NCBI RefSeq assembly: GCF_013426895.1 | Contig: NZ_AP023176.1 | Span: 868,001 to 932,000, forward strand | Length of the DNA stretch: 64,000 bases | Direction: 5' to 3' | Source of the DNA: Paraburkholderia largidicola | GTDB lineage: Bacteria; Pseudomonadota; Gammaproteobacteria; Burkholderiales; Burkholderiaceae | Shown here: piece by piece, positions 1-8,460 of the stretch | How positions within the stretch are numbered: the first letter of the stretch is position 1 | How the letters are laid out: each line of letters begins with the position of its first letter | The notes under the pieces: model-generated | Databases searched by the model: none | Told to the model about the DNA's origin: nothing | Seen by the model: the letters and a program-made list of their open reading frames with translations, nothing else | Program-made: the position numbers and the translations under genes

Positions 1-1
1 G

Positions 2-124
2 CGCCAGGCGTATGATGTCGTCGACGCAGGCGGGAGCGAAGTCCTCGCCGATGCGGGCACGCGCGCCATCAAGAGCACGCTTTCGGCAGAGGTTCCGGCT
101 TACATCGATCCATCGGTAGTCTGA
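2..124 (+). CDS. C-terminal end of an unidentified protein (cut by the window edge)
   Basis: An open frame enters from the left edge and ends with TGA at 122-124. It gives about 40 residues ending in AYIDPSVV. The reading frame and G/C-rich third positions look coding. I do not recognise the family from this tail. It lies 49 bp upstream of the MarR gene on the same strand, so the two could be co-transcribed or functionally linked, but nothing visible decides this. Confidence 0.5.
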   Translation, partial: RQAYDVVDAGGSEVLADAGTRAIKSTLSAEVPAYIDPSVV

Positions 125-173
125 ACGCTCCTGCCAGATCCGACAGCGCTGGCCCTATGATCAAAGAGCACAC

Positions 174-629
174 ATGAAAAGGGTGAACCACCTTCCGATG
201 CCGGCCGAGCCGGATGGTCCGGACGCGTGCTTCTGCCTGGCGGGGCGTCGCAGTGCGCGCTTCATCACGCGGATCTTTGAAGGACACCTGGGCGCTGTCG
301 GTCTGACGTCTTCACAGTTCTCTATTCTCTCGATCCTCGAGCGCTACCCTGATATTACGGTGGTCGAGCTGGCGCGGAGGATGGAGATGGATCGCACGAC
401 TCTGGTACGGACCGTGCGCCCCTTGAAGGACGAAGGTTCCGTCGTCGAGGGGCGCGAAAAGCTGGGACGGGCGGTGACGCTTCACCTGAGCGCCGGCGGG
501 GTGACGAGACTCGATGAAGGGCGCCCCCTCTGGGAGGCTGCACAGCGCGAGTTTGAGGAACGTGTGGGCAAACTCGAGGCCGCTCGCTTTCGCGAGTTGG
601 CGTTGTCGGTGACGTCCCACCAGGACTAG
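174..629 (+). CDS. MarR-family transcriptional regulator
   Basis: The 151-residue product has the size and layout of MarR dimeric repressors. An N-terminal helix (CFCLAGRRSARFITRIFE) leads into a winged helix at about residues 45-110. The recognition region reads VVELARRMEMDRTTLVRTVRPL and is followed by a wing with GREKLGRAVTLHLSAGG. The C-terminal helices would complete the dimer interface. MarR proteins usually repress an adjacent gene and release DNA on binding a small phenolic or other ligand. The natural target here could be the gene ending at 124. No clear operator was found. The start is the ATG at 174, since no better placed start lies upstream. Confidence 0.88.
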   Translation: MKRVNHLPMPAEPDGPDACFCLAGRRSARFITRIFEGHLGAVGLTSSQFSILSILERYPDITVVELARRMEMDRTTLVRTVRPLKDEGSVVEGREKLGRAVTLHLSAGGVTRLDEGRPLWEAAQREFEERVGKLEAARFRELALSVTSHQD

Positions 630-765
630 TTTCCCTGTAGACGCTGGTCCAGACCTCGAGTCGATCAGGGAGAACAGCATCAGCCAGAGCTCGGCCAGTG
701 ATGGCCACGCATGTGACCGTTACGCGCTGAAGTCGGCTAGTCGGGAAACGTCGGGCCGTGTTGCG

Positions 766-1572
766 CTAGCTCGTCGCTTCGCTTCGAGAAGACCCCTCTT
801 GAGTCGTTCTCGCGATGGTTGCATCGTATCGAGCGCCAACGCCGCCAAGTGCCACCGTCGCACGCTTCGCGTGTTCGAGCAGATTGATCAAAGCGGTCGT
901 GATGGTCGATGCCATATCGAATCGTGCTTTCGGCCCTGACAGCGTAAGTGCGCCCACGAGTTCGCCGGTTGCCCCGAAAACCGGCACGGATACCGATGCC
1001 GTTTCAGGATCGCGCTCGCCGTGCGACACAGCCCATAAGCGCTCGCGCACCTCGTCCCAACGCGGATCGAGCGTGTCGGTGAAGGCCAGCAGCACCTTGC
1101 CGGAAGCCCCCTTGTCGATCGCAAAGTCTTCGCCGACACGAATCGATACGCGCACAGCGCGCGCAGGTTCGACACGAAACAGCACCATTCTGCGGTCGCC
1201 TTGCCGCACATACAGCGACGCCGTCTCGCCGAGCTCGCGGCTCAGTTGCTGAAGGATCGGTTCGATCACCGGACCCACCTGGAACGAGCGCTGATAGAGC
1301 GCCGCGAGCCGCAGCGGCTGCGGCCCGATTGCGTATTGCCCGTCGCCAAGCCGTCGTATGAATCCGCCATGCTCCAGCGCGCCCAGCAGTCGCAGCACCG
1401 TGCTCTTGTACAGATCCGTGCGACGGGACAGTTCGGCGAGCGACAGGCTGTCGTCGGTGGGGCCAAACGCGTTGAGAATCGCGAAGGCGCGATCGAGTAC
1501 TGCGACGCCGCTGGACGCATCGCCCTGTGCGGCTGGGTCCGAAGGAAAGTCCTTATGCATCCCGGTGGACAC
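766..1572 (-). CDS. IclR-family transcriptional regulator
   Basis: The product is 268 residues. An N-terminal winged helix (about 25-85, with LSLAELSRRTDLYKSTVLRL) is followed by the larger IclR effector domain (about 100-250, with GEFASLYVRQ-like and DKGASGKVLLAF segments typical of the family). It starts with GTG at 1572, preceded by AAGGAA at a suitable distance; an in-frame ATG lies 12 bp downstream. The gene is divergent from the HMG-CoA lyase operon and shares a 183-bp spacer that carries three GTTC-N9-GAAC sites. It is therefore very likely the regulator of that operon. IclR members often act as ligand-dependent activators or repressors of acid and aromatic catabolism. Confidence 0.92.
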   Translation of the reverse strand: MSTGMHKDFPSDPAAQGDASSGVAVLDRAFAILNAFGPTDDSLSLAELSRRTDLYKSTVLRLLGALEHGGFIRRLGDGQYAIGPQPLRLAALYQRSFQVGPVIEPILQQLSRELGETASLYVRQGDRRMVLFRVEPARAVRVSIRVGEDFAIDKGASGKVLLAFTDTLDPRWDEVRERLWAVSHGERDPETASVSVPVFGATGELVGALTLSGPKARFDMASTITTALINLLEHAKRATVALGGVGARYDATIARTTQEGSSRSEATS

Positions 1573-1612
1573 TGCGTTTCCTTATCAGGGTAGGTATCGA
1601 GACGACTGTACC

Positions 1613-1629
1613 GTTCTGCTGTGTAGAAC
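1613..1629. promoter_or_regulatory. Predicted IclR operator, site 1 (GTTC-N9-GAAC)
   Basis: GTTCTGCTGTGTAGAAC is a 17-bp inverted repeat with perfect 5-bp arms, GTTCT and AGAAC. It lies about 40 bp upstream of the IclR start codon, in the spacer between the divergent genes. The same spacing and half-sites recur twice more before the lyase gene. It is assigned to the IclR protein by position only. Confidence 0.6.
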
Positions 1630-1697
1630 GCAAGCTCCCTAAAACCACTGAAATTCCGGGTTTACCCACCTTAAATTTGCCTTCTTTAGCTCCTATA

Positions 1698-1734
1698 GTT
1701 CCGTCTAACAGAACATCATTCTTTCAGATAGAAC
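1698..1734. promoter_or_regulatory. Predicted tandem IclR operators, sites 2 and 3
   Basis: GTTC-N9-GAAC occupies 1698-1714 and ATTC-N9-GAAC occupies 1718-1734. Both are 17 bp, and their starts are 20 bp apart, about two helical turns, so two dimers would bind the same DNA face. They end 22 bp before the TTG start of the lyase gene, so the pair probably sets expression of the whole operon. No confident -35/-10 pair was recognised. Confidence 0.6.
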
Positions 1735-1755
1735 GTAATCCGTCAGGAGCTAACC

Positions 1756-2742
1756 TTGGATATATCCCCGACACCTGCCGTTCTCGTCAGCGAAGTCGGC
1801 CCGCGCGACGGGCTTCAGAGCATCAGGAGCGTCATGCCGACGGCTGCCAAATGCCGCTGGATTTCCGCGTTGGCCGCTGCGGGTCTGAAGGAGATCGAAG
1901 TCGGTTCGTTCGTTCCTGCCAGACTGCTTCCCCAGATGGCCGACGTTCGTGAAGTGGTCGCTCATGCGCTGACCATCCCCGGTCTTCACGTCGCGGTGCT
2001 TGCGCCGAATCTGCGCGGATCGCAGAGCGCCTTCGAAGCGGGCGTGCACAAGCTCACGCTGCCCGTCTCCGTGACCAACGCGCATTCGATGGCGAACATC
2101 CGCAAGACGACCGCGCAGATGATCGACGAAGTGCGCGAGATCGTTGCGTTGCGCGATGCGCGCTTTCCGGGCGTGCAGATCGAGGCGGGCGTCTCGGTTG
2201 CGTTCGGCTGCACGATCGCGGGCGCCGTCAGCGACGACCAGACCATGCGCATGTGTCTGGCGATGGCCGAATGCGGTGTCGATGAAATCGGTCTGTCCGA
2301 CACGAGCGGCTACGCGAATCCCACGCAGGTCCGACGCCTGTTTCGTCGCTTGCAGGCCGAACTCGGCGACAAGGCGGGCGGCGCGCATTTCCACAACACG
2401 CGTGGTCAGGGACTCGCCAATGTCGTGGCCGCGCTCGATGCAGGCGTGACGACCATCGACGCAAGCCAGGCCGGTCTCGGCGGATGCCCGTACGCACCGG
2501 GCGCGACGGGCAACATCGTCACGGAAGACCTCGTGTTCCTGCTCGAAGCGATGGGCTACGACACGGGCATCGATATCGATGCGCTGGTCGCCGCGCGCGC
2601 GATTCTCACCGAGGCGTTACCGGGCGAAGCCCAATACGGACATGTGCAGGACGCCGGTCTGCCCAAAGGTTTCAGCTATGCCGACGGACGTGCGCCGAGC
2701 GCGCCGCAACCGGAAGGCTGTCTGCTGGGAGACGCGCAATGA
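1756..2742 (+). CDS. Hydroxymethylglutaryl-CoA lyase family protein
   Basis: The product (328 aa) is a DRE-TIM metallolyase of the HMG-CoA lyase type, which cleaves HMG-CoA to acetoacetate and acetyl-CoA. The N-terminal EVGPRDGLQ supplies the metal and catalytic Arg-Asp. HFHNTRGQGLAN near residue 212 supplies metal-binding histidines. GLGGCPYAPGATGN holds the catalytic cysteine of the family signature. The start is TTG at 1756 with AGGAG at 1746-1750, because no ATG fits. The stop overlaps the ATG of the CoA-transferase, so the two are translationally coupled. This is the first gene of an operon with transport and hydrolase genes. The substrate could be HMG-CoA or a related 3-hydroxy-3-methyl acyl-CoA. 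Confidence 0.9.
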   Translation: MDISPTPAVLVSEVGPRDGLQSIRSVMPTAAKCRWISALAAAGLKEIEVGSFVPARLLPQMADVREVVAHALTIPGLHVAVLAPNLRGSQSAFEAGVHKLTLPVSVTNAHSMANIRKTTAQMIDEVREIVALRDARFPGVQIEAGVSVAFGCTIAGAVSDDQTMRMCLAMAECGVDEIGLSDTSGYANPTQVRRLFRRLQAELGDKAGGAHFHNTRGQGLANVVAALDAGVTTIDASQAGLGGCPYAPGATGNIVTEDLVFLLEAMGYDTGIDIDALVAARAILTEALPGEAQYGHVQDAGLPKGFSYADGRAPSAPQPEGCLLGDAQ

Positions 2743-4013
2743 GCGACACCCAATCGACTCAATCCCTGCCATACAGCGGCCTGCGCGTGATCGAAATGAC
2801 GCATATGGTGATGGGACCGACATGCGGGATGGTGCTCGCAGACCTCGGCGCCGAAGTGATCAAGATCGAGCCGATTTCGGGCGACAGTACGCGCACCTTG
2901 CGCGGCTCGGGCGCAGGCTTTTTCGGCACGTTCAACCGGAACAAGAAAAGCCTCGCCGTCGATGTGAAAGACCCGCGCGGCATCGAGATCGTCCATAAGC
3001 TGCTGGCGAATGCCGACATCTTCAGCGAGAACTTCAAGAGCGGCTCGATGGACAAACTCGGGCTCGGCTATGGCGCGCTGTCGAAGCTCAATCCCCGCTT
3101 GATCTACGTCTCGCACAAGGGTTTTCTGCCCGGTCCCTACGACCACCGCACGGCGCTCGATGAAGTCGTGCAGATGATGGGCGGCCTTGCGTACATGACA
3201 GGCCCGGAAGGTCGGCCGCTGCGCGCGGGTACGAGCGTCAACGACATCATGGGCGGCATGTTCGGCGCGATCGGCGCGATGGCGGCACTCGCGCAGCGCG
3301 AGCGCACCGGGCGAGGGCAGGAAGTGCAAAGCGCGCTGTTCGAAAACAATGTGTTCCTCGTCGCGCAGCACATGATGCAGTACGCGGTGACGGGTCACGC
3401 AGCCGCGCCGATGCCGAACCGTATCTCCGCGTGGGCCGTCTACGACGTGTTTTCCGTCAGGGATGGCGAGCAGATTTTTCTGGCCGTCGTATCGGATACG
3501 CAATGGGCCCTGTTCTGCGAGGCATTCCGTCTCGATGACCTGAAAGCCGACGAGCGGATCGCCACCAACAACCAGCGTGTGCAAGCTCGCGACTGGCTGC
3601 TGCCGCGACTGCGTCAGCACATGGAAGCCTTCAGCGCAGCGGAAATTTCAGCGATCTTCGAGCGGATCGGCTTGCCCTATGCGCCGATCACGAAGCCGCA
3701 GGACCTGTTCGACGATCCGCATCTGCTCGCGACGGGCGGACTCGCCGACGTGACCTTGCCGCCCGACGCCAGCGGCGCGGGAAAGCCGGTTTCCACGCGA
3801 ACGGCGCTGCTGCCGTTGACGCTCGACGGTGAGCGTCTGCGCGTGCGCGCGGCGCCGCCCGCGCTCGGACAGGACACGCGGGCGCTGCTCTCGCAACTCG
3901 GCTATTCCGACGACGAACTCAGGCAACTGGTCGACGCCGGTGTCGTCGGATGCCAGCACAGGGAAGCGGGCGACGCATCGAGTCCATCTGCCAACGAACT
4001 CGCCAGCGCCTGA
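2739..4013 (+). CDS. Class III (CaiB/BaiF) CoA-transferase
   Basis: The product is 424 aa, the usual size for a formyl-CoA transferase-like family III enzyme. The N-terminus has GLRVIEMTHMVMGPTCGMVLADLGAEVIKIE, the CoA-binding fold start (only part quoted in other entries). A GYD-type region near residue 145 (TALDEVVQMMGG) carries the aspartate expected to form the acyl-enzyme. The start ATG at 2739 overlaps the lyase stop by ATGA. A longer upstream open frame is an artefact of the overlap. In this operon it would activate a free acid to its CoA thioester for the lyase. Human SUGCT, a family III enzyme, acts on glutarate and HMG, which suggests but does not prove the substrate. Confidence 0.9.
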   Translation: MSDTQSTQSLPYSGLRVIEMTHMVMGPTCGMVLADLGAEVIKIEPISGDSTRTLRGSGAGFFGTFNRNKKSLAVDVKDPRGIEIVHKLLANADIFSENFKSGSMDKLGLGYGALSKLNPRLIYVSHKGFLPGPYDHRTALDEVVQMMGGLAYMTGPEGRPLRAGTSVNDIMGGMFGAIGAMAALAQRERTGRGQEVQSALFENNVFLVAQHMMQYAVTGHAAAPMPNRISAWAVYDVFSVRDGEQIFLAVVSDTQWALFCEAFRLDDLKADERIATNNQRVQARDWLLPRLRQHMEAFSAAEISAIFERIGLPYAPITKPQDLFDDPHLLATGGLADVTLPPDASGAGKPVSTRTALLPLTLDGERLRVRAAPPALGQDTRALLSQLGYSDDELRQLVDAGVVGCQHREAGDASSPSANELASA

Positions 4014-4097
4014 CACCCGCTCACATCGCAAAGCAACACAGCGCTGGGCCGACCGCGACACGGTCAGGCTCGGCCCTTGAATTGTCTGGAGACGACA

Positions 4098-5402
4098 ATG
4101 ACATCCCTATCCTCGGACATGACGGCCGATACGCCTGCCACGCTTGAACAGCAGGCAGTCAGAAAAGCCGCATGGCGTTTCATTCCGCTGCTCGCACTGG
4201 CTTACTTTTTCAACTATCTGGATCGCACGAGTGTCGGCTTCGCCGCGCTGACGATGAATCGCGATCTGGGATTGACGGCCACCCAGTTCGGCTGGGGCGC
4301 CGGGATCATGTTTGCGGGCTATTGCCTCTGCGAGGTGCCGAGCAATCTCGCGCTGTACCGCTTCGGCGCGCGGCGCTGGCTGGCGCGCATCATGATCAGC
4401 TGGGGCTTCATGGCGGCGGCCACGGCACTGGCCGTGGGTCCGACCAGCTTTTATGTGATCCGTCTGCTGCTCGGTATCGGTGAAGCGGGCTTCTTTCCGG
4501 GCGTCATCTTCTTTCTGGCAGTGTGGTTTCCAGCGAGCTACCGCACGCGTGTGCTTGCCTGGTTCACCGTGTCGACGCCGCTGTCTTCGCTGGTCGGCGG
4601 ACCGTTGTCGTCGTGGCTGCTTCAGATGGACGGCGTGCTCGGGCTCGCGGGCTGGAAATGGATGTTCATCGTCGAAGGTTTGCCGGCGTGTGCGCTCGGT
4701 TACCTCGTGCTGAAGATGCTCGCCGACAGGCCCGCCGAAGCCCAATGGCTGTCGCCCGAAGAGCGCCTCGCGTTGCAGGATGCTTTCGACCGCGAGGGGT
4801 CGTCGGCCCAGAAGAAAAAGGATTTCCGCGCGTCGCTCAAGGATGTGCGTGTCTATATCCTCGCGATGATTTCGTTCGGCTTCACGATGGGTTCATACGG
4901 TATCGGCATCTGGTTGCCGCAGATGCTGAAGGCACACGGCATGAGCGTGACGCAAACGGGCTGGGTGTCTGCCGTGCCGTATTTCTTTGCCACGATCGCG
5001 TTGCTCTGGTGGGCGAAACGCGTCGATGCGCGCGGCGGACATATTGCGAATCTCGCTGCGGGTCTGCTGGTCGGTGCCATCGCGCTCGGCGTCTCGACGT
5101 ACTTCCATCAACTGTTGCCCGCGATGATCGGCATCACGCTGGCGCTGATCGGCACGATCGCCGGACGCACGATTTTCTATACGCTGCCCGCGCGATTCCT
5201 GTCCGGCCAGGCAGCCGCGGGCGGCCTCGCGCTGATCAATTCGATCGGTGCGCTCGGCGGCTTTGCGGGGCCGTATCTGGTGGGCTATCTGAAAGACAGC
5301 TTCGGCACCTACGCGGCGGGGATGTTCGGTCTGGCCATCGTGCTCGGGTTGACGACGTTGCTGACGCTCTCCCTCTATGCATTCAATCGGGAGCCGTCAT
5401 GA
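4098..5402 (+). CDS. MFS transporter, anion:cation symporter (ACS) type
   Basis: The product has about 434 residues with twelve predicted membrane segments. The first ends in YFFNYLDRTSVGFAALTMN, the hallmark of the ACS branch that imports organic anions such as tartrate, phthalate or hexuronates. The loop after TM2 to TM3 carries the conserved RFGARRW-type basic motif. I prefer the ATG at 4098 because GGAG lies about 8 bp upstream; an ATG at 4077 would add seven residues. The gene lies between the CoA-transferase and the amidohydrolase, whose ATG overlaps its stop, so it very likely imports the acid that the operon degrades. Confidence 0.9.
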   Translation: MTSLSSDMTADTPATLEQQAVRKAAWRFIPLLALAYFFNYLDRTSVGFAALTMNRDLGLTATQFGWGAGIMFAGYCLCEVPSNLALYRFGARRWLARIMISWGFMAAATALAVGPTSFYVIRLLLGIGEAGFFPGVIFFLAVWFPASYRTRVLAWFTVSTPLSSLVGGPLSSWLLQMDGVLGLAGWKWMFIVEGLPACALGYLVLKMLADRPAEAQWLSPEERLALQDAFDREGSSAQKKKDFRASLKDVRVYILAMISFGFTMGSYGIGIWLPQMLKAHGMSVTQTGWVSAVPYFFATIALLWWAKRVDARGGHIANLAAGLLVGAIALGVSTYFHQLLPAMIGITLALIGTIAGRTIFYTLPARFLSGQAAAGGLALINSIGALGGFAGPYLVGYLKDSFGTYAAGMFGLAIVLGLTTLLTLSLYAFNREPS

Positions 5403-6532
5403 CGCGCGCGAAGCATTCACCCAGTCGACGCCGGCTTTTGCAGGCGGCAGCCGCATCGCTCGCCATGCCTGCCTTTGCCGCCACACACGCCATTGCCAAA
5501 GAAGAGACGCGTTCCATGACTGCGACCAGCAACTATTTGCCCGTTCGAGCCGACTGGCTCGCTTCCGGCGCGGAAGCGGCGCTCGAGCCCGACATGCCGA
5601 TCGTCGATGCGCATCACCACTTCTATGACCGTCCAGGGTGGACGTATCTGCTCGACGAGTATCTTCAGGACGCCCAGTCGGGGCACGACATCACGGCGTC
5701 GGTGTTCATGCAGGGGCTGAGCCATTACCGGACATCGGGGCCGCAGGAATTGCGGCCTGTCGGCGAGACGGAGTACGTGAGCGGGGTGACCAAGTCGCTG
5801 CAAGCGGGGCGGCCTCAGGTCGCGAAAGGCATCGTCGGTTATGCGGATCTGCGCCGCGGCGCGGCTGTGCGCGACGTGCTCGAAGCGCATCTGCAAGGCG
5901 GACAAGGCCGGTTCCGCGGCGTGCGGCATCTGGTGACCTGGGATGCGGACCCGACGCTGGTCAACCCACTTTCAGCGGGGCCGCGCGGATTGCTGCTCGA
6001 CCGGGACTATCGCGCGGGCGTGGCGCAACTGGATGCGCTCGGCCTGTCCTACGATGCCTGGCTTTTCTTTCCGCAACTCCCCGAGTTGTTCGATCTCGCG
6101 AAGGCCTATCCCAACATGCCCGTCATCATCAATCACTGCGGCGGCATCGTGCGTATCGCAAGTTATGAAGACAGGCGCAAGGAAGTTTTCGACCGTTGGT
6201 CCCGCTCCATGCGTGAACTGGCGCAACTGCCCAACGTGTATGTGAAGGTCGGCGGGCTGGGGATGCGAATCAACGGATTCGATTTCGAGAATGGGGAAAG
6301 GCCACCGTCCTCGGTACAACTCGTGGAAGCCTGGAAACCGTGGATGCAGACCTGCATCGAGACGTTCGGCACCGGGCGCTGTATGTTCGAAAGCAATTTC
6401 CCGGTCGACAAGGGCTCGTACCCGTACAGCAACGGCTGGAATGCGTTCAAGCGCCTGACCGCGCAAGCGACCCCGGACGAGCGCGCGGAGCTGTTCCGGG
6501 GGACCGTAAGCAAGGTGTATCGCCTTGGCTGA
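5399..6532 (+). CDS. Amidohydrolase-2 (TIM-barrel) family hydrolase with a Tat-like signal
   Basis: The product (377 aa) starts with SPSRRRLLQAAAASLAMPAFA, a twin-arginine type signal followed by an Ala-rich cleavage region. The mature part is an amidohydrolase_2 domain. VDAHHHFYD gives the HxH metal pair, IINHCGG a further histidine, and SNFPVD the terminal catalytic aspartate. Relatives are lactonases such as 2-pyrone-4,6-dicarboxylate hydrolase and decarboxylases. The ATG at 5399 overlaps the MFS stop. If translation began at the internal ATG at 5516 instead, the protein would be cytoplasmic. Its likely role is to open a lactone or cleave an ester that yields the acid taken up by the MFS carrier. 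Confidence 0.85.
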   Translation: MTRAKHSPSRRRLLQAAAASLAMPAFAATHAIAKEETRSMTATSNYLPVRADWLASGAEAALEPDMPIVDAHHHFYDRPGWTYLLDEYLQDAQSGHDITASVFMQGLSHYRTSGPQELRPVGETEYVSGVTKSLQAGRPQVAKGIVGYADLRRGAAVRDVLEAHLQGGQGRFRGVRHLVTWDADPTLVNPLSAGPRGLLLDRDYRAGVAQLDALGLSYDAWLFFPQLPELFDLAKAYPNMPVIINHCGGIVRIASYEDRRKEVFDRWSRSMRELAQLPNVYVKVGGLGMRINGFDFENGERPPSSVQLVEAWKPWMQTCIETFGTGRCMFESNFPVDKGSYPYSNGWNAFKRLTAQATPDERAELFRGTVSKVYRLG

Positions 6533-6574
6533 CGGTTTCATCGGTTGGCGGGCACGTGAATCGGAACAGCACAG

Positions 6575-7165
6575 TCACTCATTACCAGGCTCCGGTGTCG
6601 GACCTTTGAGAGATACGCCCGTGTTGTCAACCTGGGCGTTGCCGTGTGCGAGCTGCTCGTATTTATCCTTCGATATTCCGCGCTCGGCGTAGATAAACGC
6701 GGCCACTTGCCAAAGCGCCTGGTCCGACTGCGTCTTCCCGAACGAAGGCATAGCCGTCATGTTCACGCCGTGCTTGATCGTCCAGAACATCAACTCGGGC
6801 TTGTTGCGGCGGCTGGCAGACAGGAGCGACGGCGCGGCGGGCTGAATACCCTGTCCGATGGGACTCAATGGCCGGTCGGGCGCACCGTGGCAGACGGCGC
6901 AGGTGGAGTCGTACATCCGCGCACCTGAACGAATGTTTTCAAACGACAGCAGGTCGCCCGGCGCGACGTCGGACCCGGCGTGCCGGTGCAACGAGGCTTC
7001 GTACGTTCCATGCAGCAGCTTCGCTACGATCGGGTTGTCTTTGGAGCTTGCCGAGACGTCGTACACCCCGGAATACATGAAGGCCAAACCTGCAGCGGGG
7101 AGCAGCAGGAACAACGCTGCAACGGTGGCGACAATCGTCGTAACTCGGGAACGAAAGGGCAACAT
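6575..7165 (-). CDS. Membrane-anchored class I cytochrome c
   Basis: The 196-residue protein has one N-terminal hydrophobic segment (about 10-32), either a signal or an anchor. A single heme site CAVCH lies near residue 90. TAMPSFGKTQSDQALW further on supplies the likely axial methionine. The rest resembles monoheme cytochrome c domains of alcohol and aldehyde oxidation or terminal oxidase accessory chains. It is convergent with the amidohydrolase and stands alone; no oxidase or dehydrogenase partner is adjacent. It should act in the periplasm as an electron carrier, partner unknown. Confidence 0.85.
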   Translation of the reverse strand: MLPFRSRVTTIVATVAALFLLLPAAGLAFMYSGVYDVSASSKDNPIVAKLLHGTYEASLHRHAGSDVAPGDLLSFENIRSGARMYDSTCAVCHGAPDRPLSPIGQGIQPAAPSLLSASRRNKPELMFWTIKHGVNMTAMPSFGKTQSDQALWQVAAFIYAERGISKDKYEQLAHGNAQVDNTGVSLKGPTPEPGNE

Positions 7166-7391
7166 GATGTGCGTGCCGTGTCGGGTTTGGGTACTTCTAT
7201 TTTCCGTTGTCCTGCTTGCCGAACAGCGACGCTCAGATTACCGATTTGTTATCTGCCCGGAAGTGACCGACGGACATTTATCGTCGCGAACTCTCTGGTT
7301 CGTCGCTGTCTGCGTATCGGTTGCAGGTTGCGAGGCAAGGCCGACAAAGAGCAGGCGTCCAGGTGTGACGCGCTTCAATCTGCTAACAGGA

Positions 7392-8420
7392 TCAAAGCTC
7401 TGACGCGACCCGCACAATCACCTTGCCGAAGTTGCGTCCTTCCAGCATGCCGAGAAATGCCTCTGGCGCCTTCTCCAGGCCATCGACGATATCTTCCTTG
7501 TGACGGATCTTTCCTTCGCCGATACCGTCAGCCACGATACGCAGAAACTCGGGATAGTGTTCGTCGGCAAACTCGTAGTTGATGAAGCCTCGCACCAGAA
7601 GGCTTTTTGTCAGAATCTGGCGCATGGTGGCCGCAAGCTGGCCGTCGGCGTTATTCCGATCGCCGCTGTATTGCGCGATGAGACCGCACACTGGCACACG
7701 CGCGAAGCGGTTGAGCAGAGGCAGCACTGCCTGCCATATCTTGCCGCCGACGTTCTCGAAGTACACATCGATTCCATCCGGGCAAGCTGCAGCCAACTGT
7801 TCGGCCATGTCAGGCGCGCGATGGTCGATCGCGGCGTCGAAGCCGAGTTCGTCCAGCAGGTAGCGGCATTTCTCCGAACCGCCGGCGATGCCAACTGCCC
7901 GCGCCCCGGCTAGCCGCGCAAGCTGTCCGACGAGCGAGCCGACGGGACCGCTGGCCGCCGCAACCATGACGGTGTCGCCCGGTTTGGGCTTGCCGATCAA
8001 CATGAGGCCGGCGTAAGCGGTGAATCCCGGCATGCCGAGCACGCCGAGCCGGGCTGACGGTGCCGAGAGAGCGGGGTCGACCTTGCGCAATCCCGTACCG
8101 TCGATCACCGCATGGTCGCACCATCCGGTTGGAGCGAGCACGAGTTCACCTTCGCGATAGTCGGGATGTCTGGATTCGATCACCTCGGCCACGGCTTCCC
8201 CGACCATCTTGTGATCGATTTCGACCGCCGGCGCATACGACTTGCGCGCATCCATCCGGCCTCGCATGTACGGGTCGAGCGACAGGTACAGAACACGAAG
8301 CAGCAGCCCATTCGGCGGCGTGTCCGGCAGTTTGGCCTGCTCAAGACGGAAATTGTCGACGGTCGGCTGTCCATCGGGACGAGAGGCGAGAACGATCTGT
8401 TTGAAAGTATCTACGGTCAT
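7392..8420 (-). CDS. NADP-dependent MDR oxidoreductase (CurA / 2-alkenal reductase type)
   Basis: The product (342 aa) is a zinc-independent medium-chain reductase. MTVDTFKQIVLASRPDGQ starts the protein, LSLDPYMRGRM is the conserved N-terminal motif of this branch, and AAASGPVGSLVGQLA is the NADP-binding Rossmann loop near residue 155. Family members reduce the double bond of alpha,beta-unsaturated carbonyls (curcumin, alkenals, leukotriene-type ketones). I chose the ATG at 8420; the frame stays open to 8627 but the extra N-terminus has no family similarity. It is followed on the same strand by no partner and preceded by the DUF302 gene 40 bp away. Confidence 0.9.
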   Translation of the reverse strand: MTVDTFKQIVLASRPDGQPTVDNFRLEQAKLPDTPPNGLLLRVLYLSLDPYMRGRMDARKSYAPAVEIDHKMVGEAVAEVIESRHPDYREGELVLAPTGWCDHAVIDGTGLRKVDPALSAPSARLGVLGMPGFTAYAGLMLIGKPKPGDTVMVAAASGPVGSLVGQLARLAGARAVGIAGGSEKCRYLLDELGFDAAIDHRAPDMAEQLAAACPDGIDVYFENVGGKIWQAVLPLLNRFARVPVCGLIAQYSGDRNNADGQLAATMRQILTKSLLVRGFINYEFADEHYPEFLRIVADGIGEGKIRHKEDIVDGLEKAPEAFLGMLEGRNFGKVIVRVASEL

Positions 8421-8460
8421 GATGGATATCCAGGTCGTCGGAACGCCGGCCCGTGCGTTT

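Noticed and set aside
2484..2738. N-terminal extension of the first CoA-transferase frame
   Set aside because: It lies inside the lyase gene in another frame; the ATG at 2739 fits the family start and overlaps the lyase stop.
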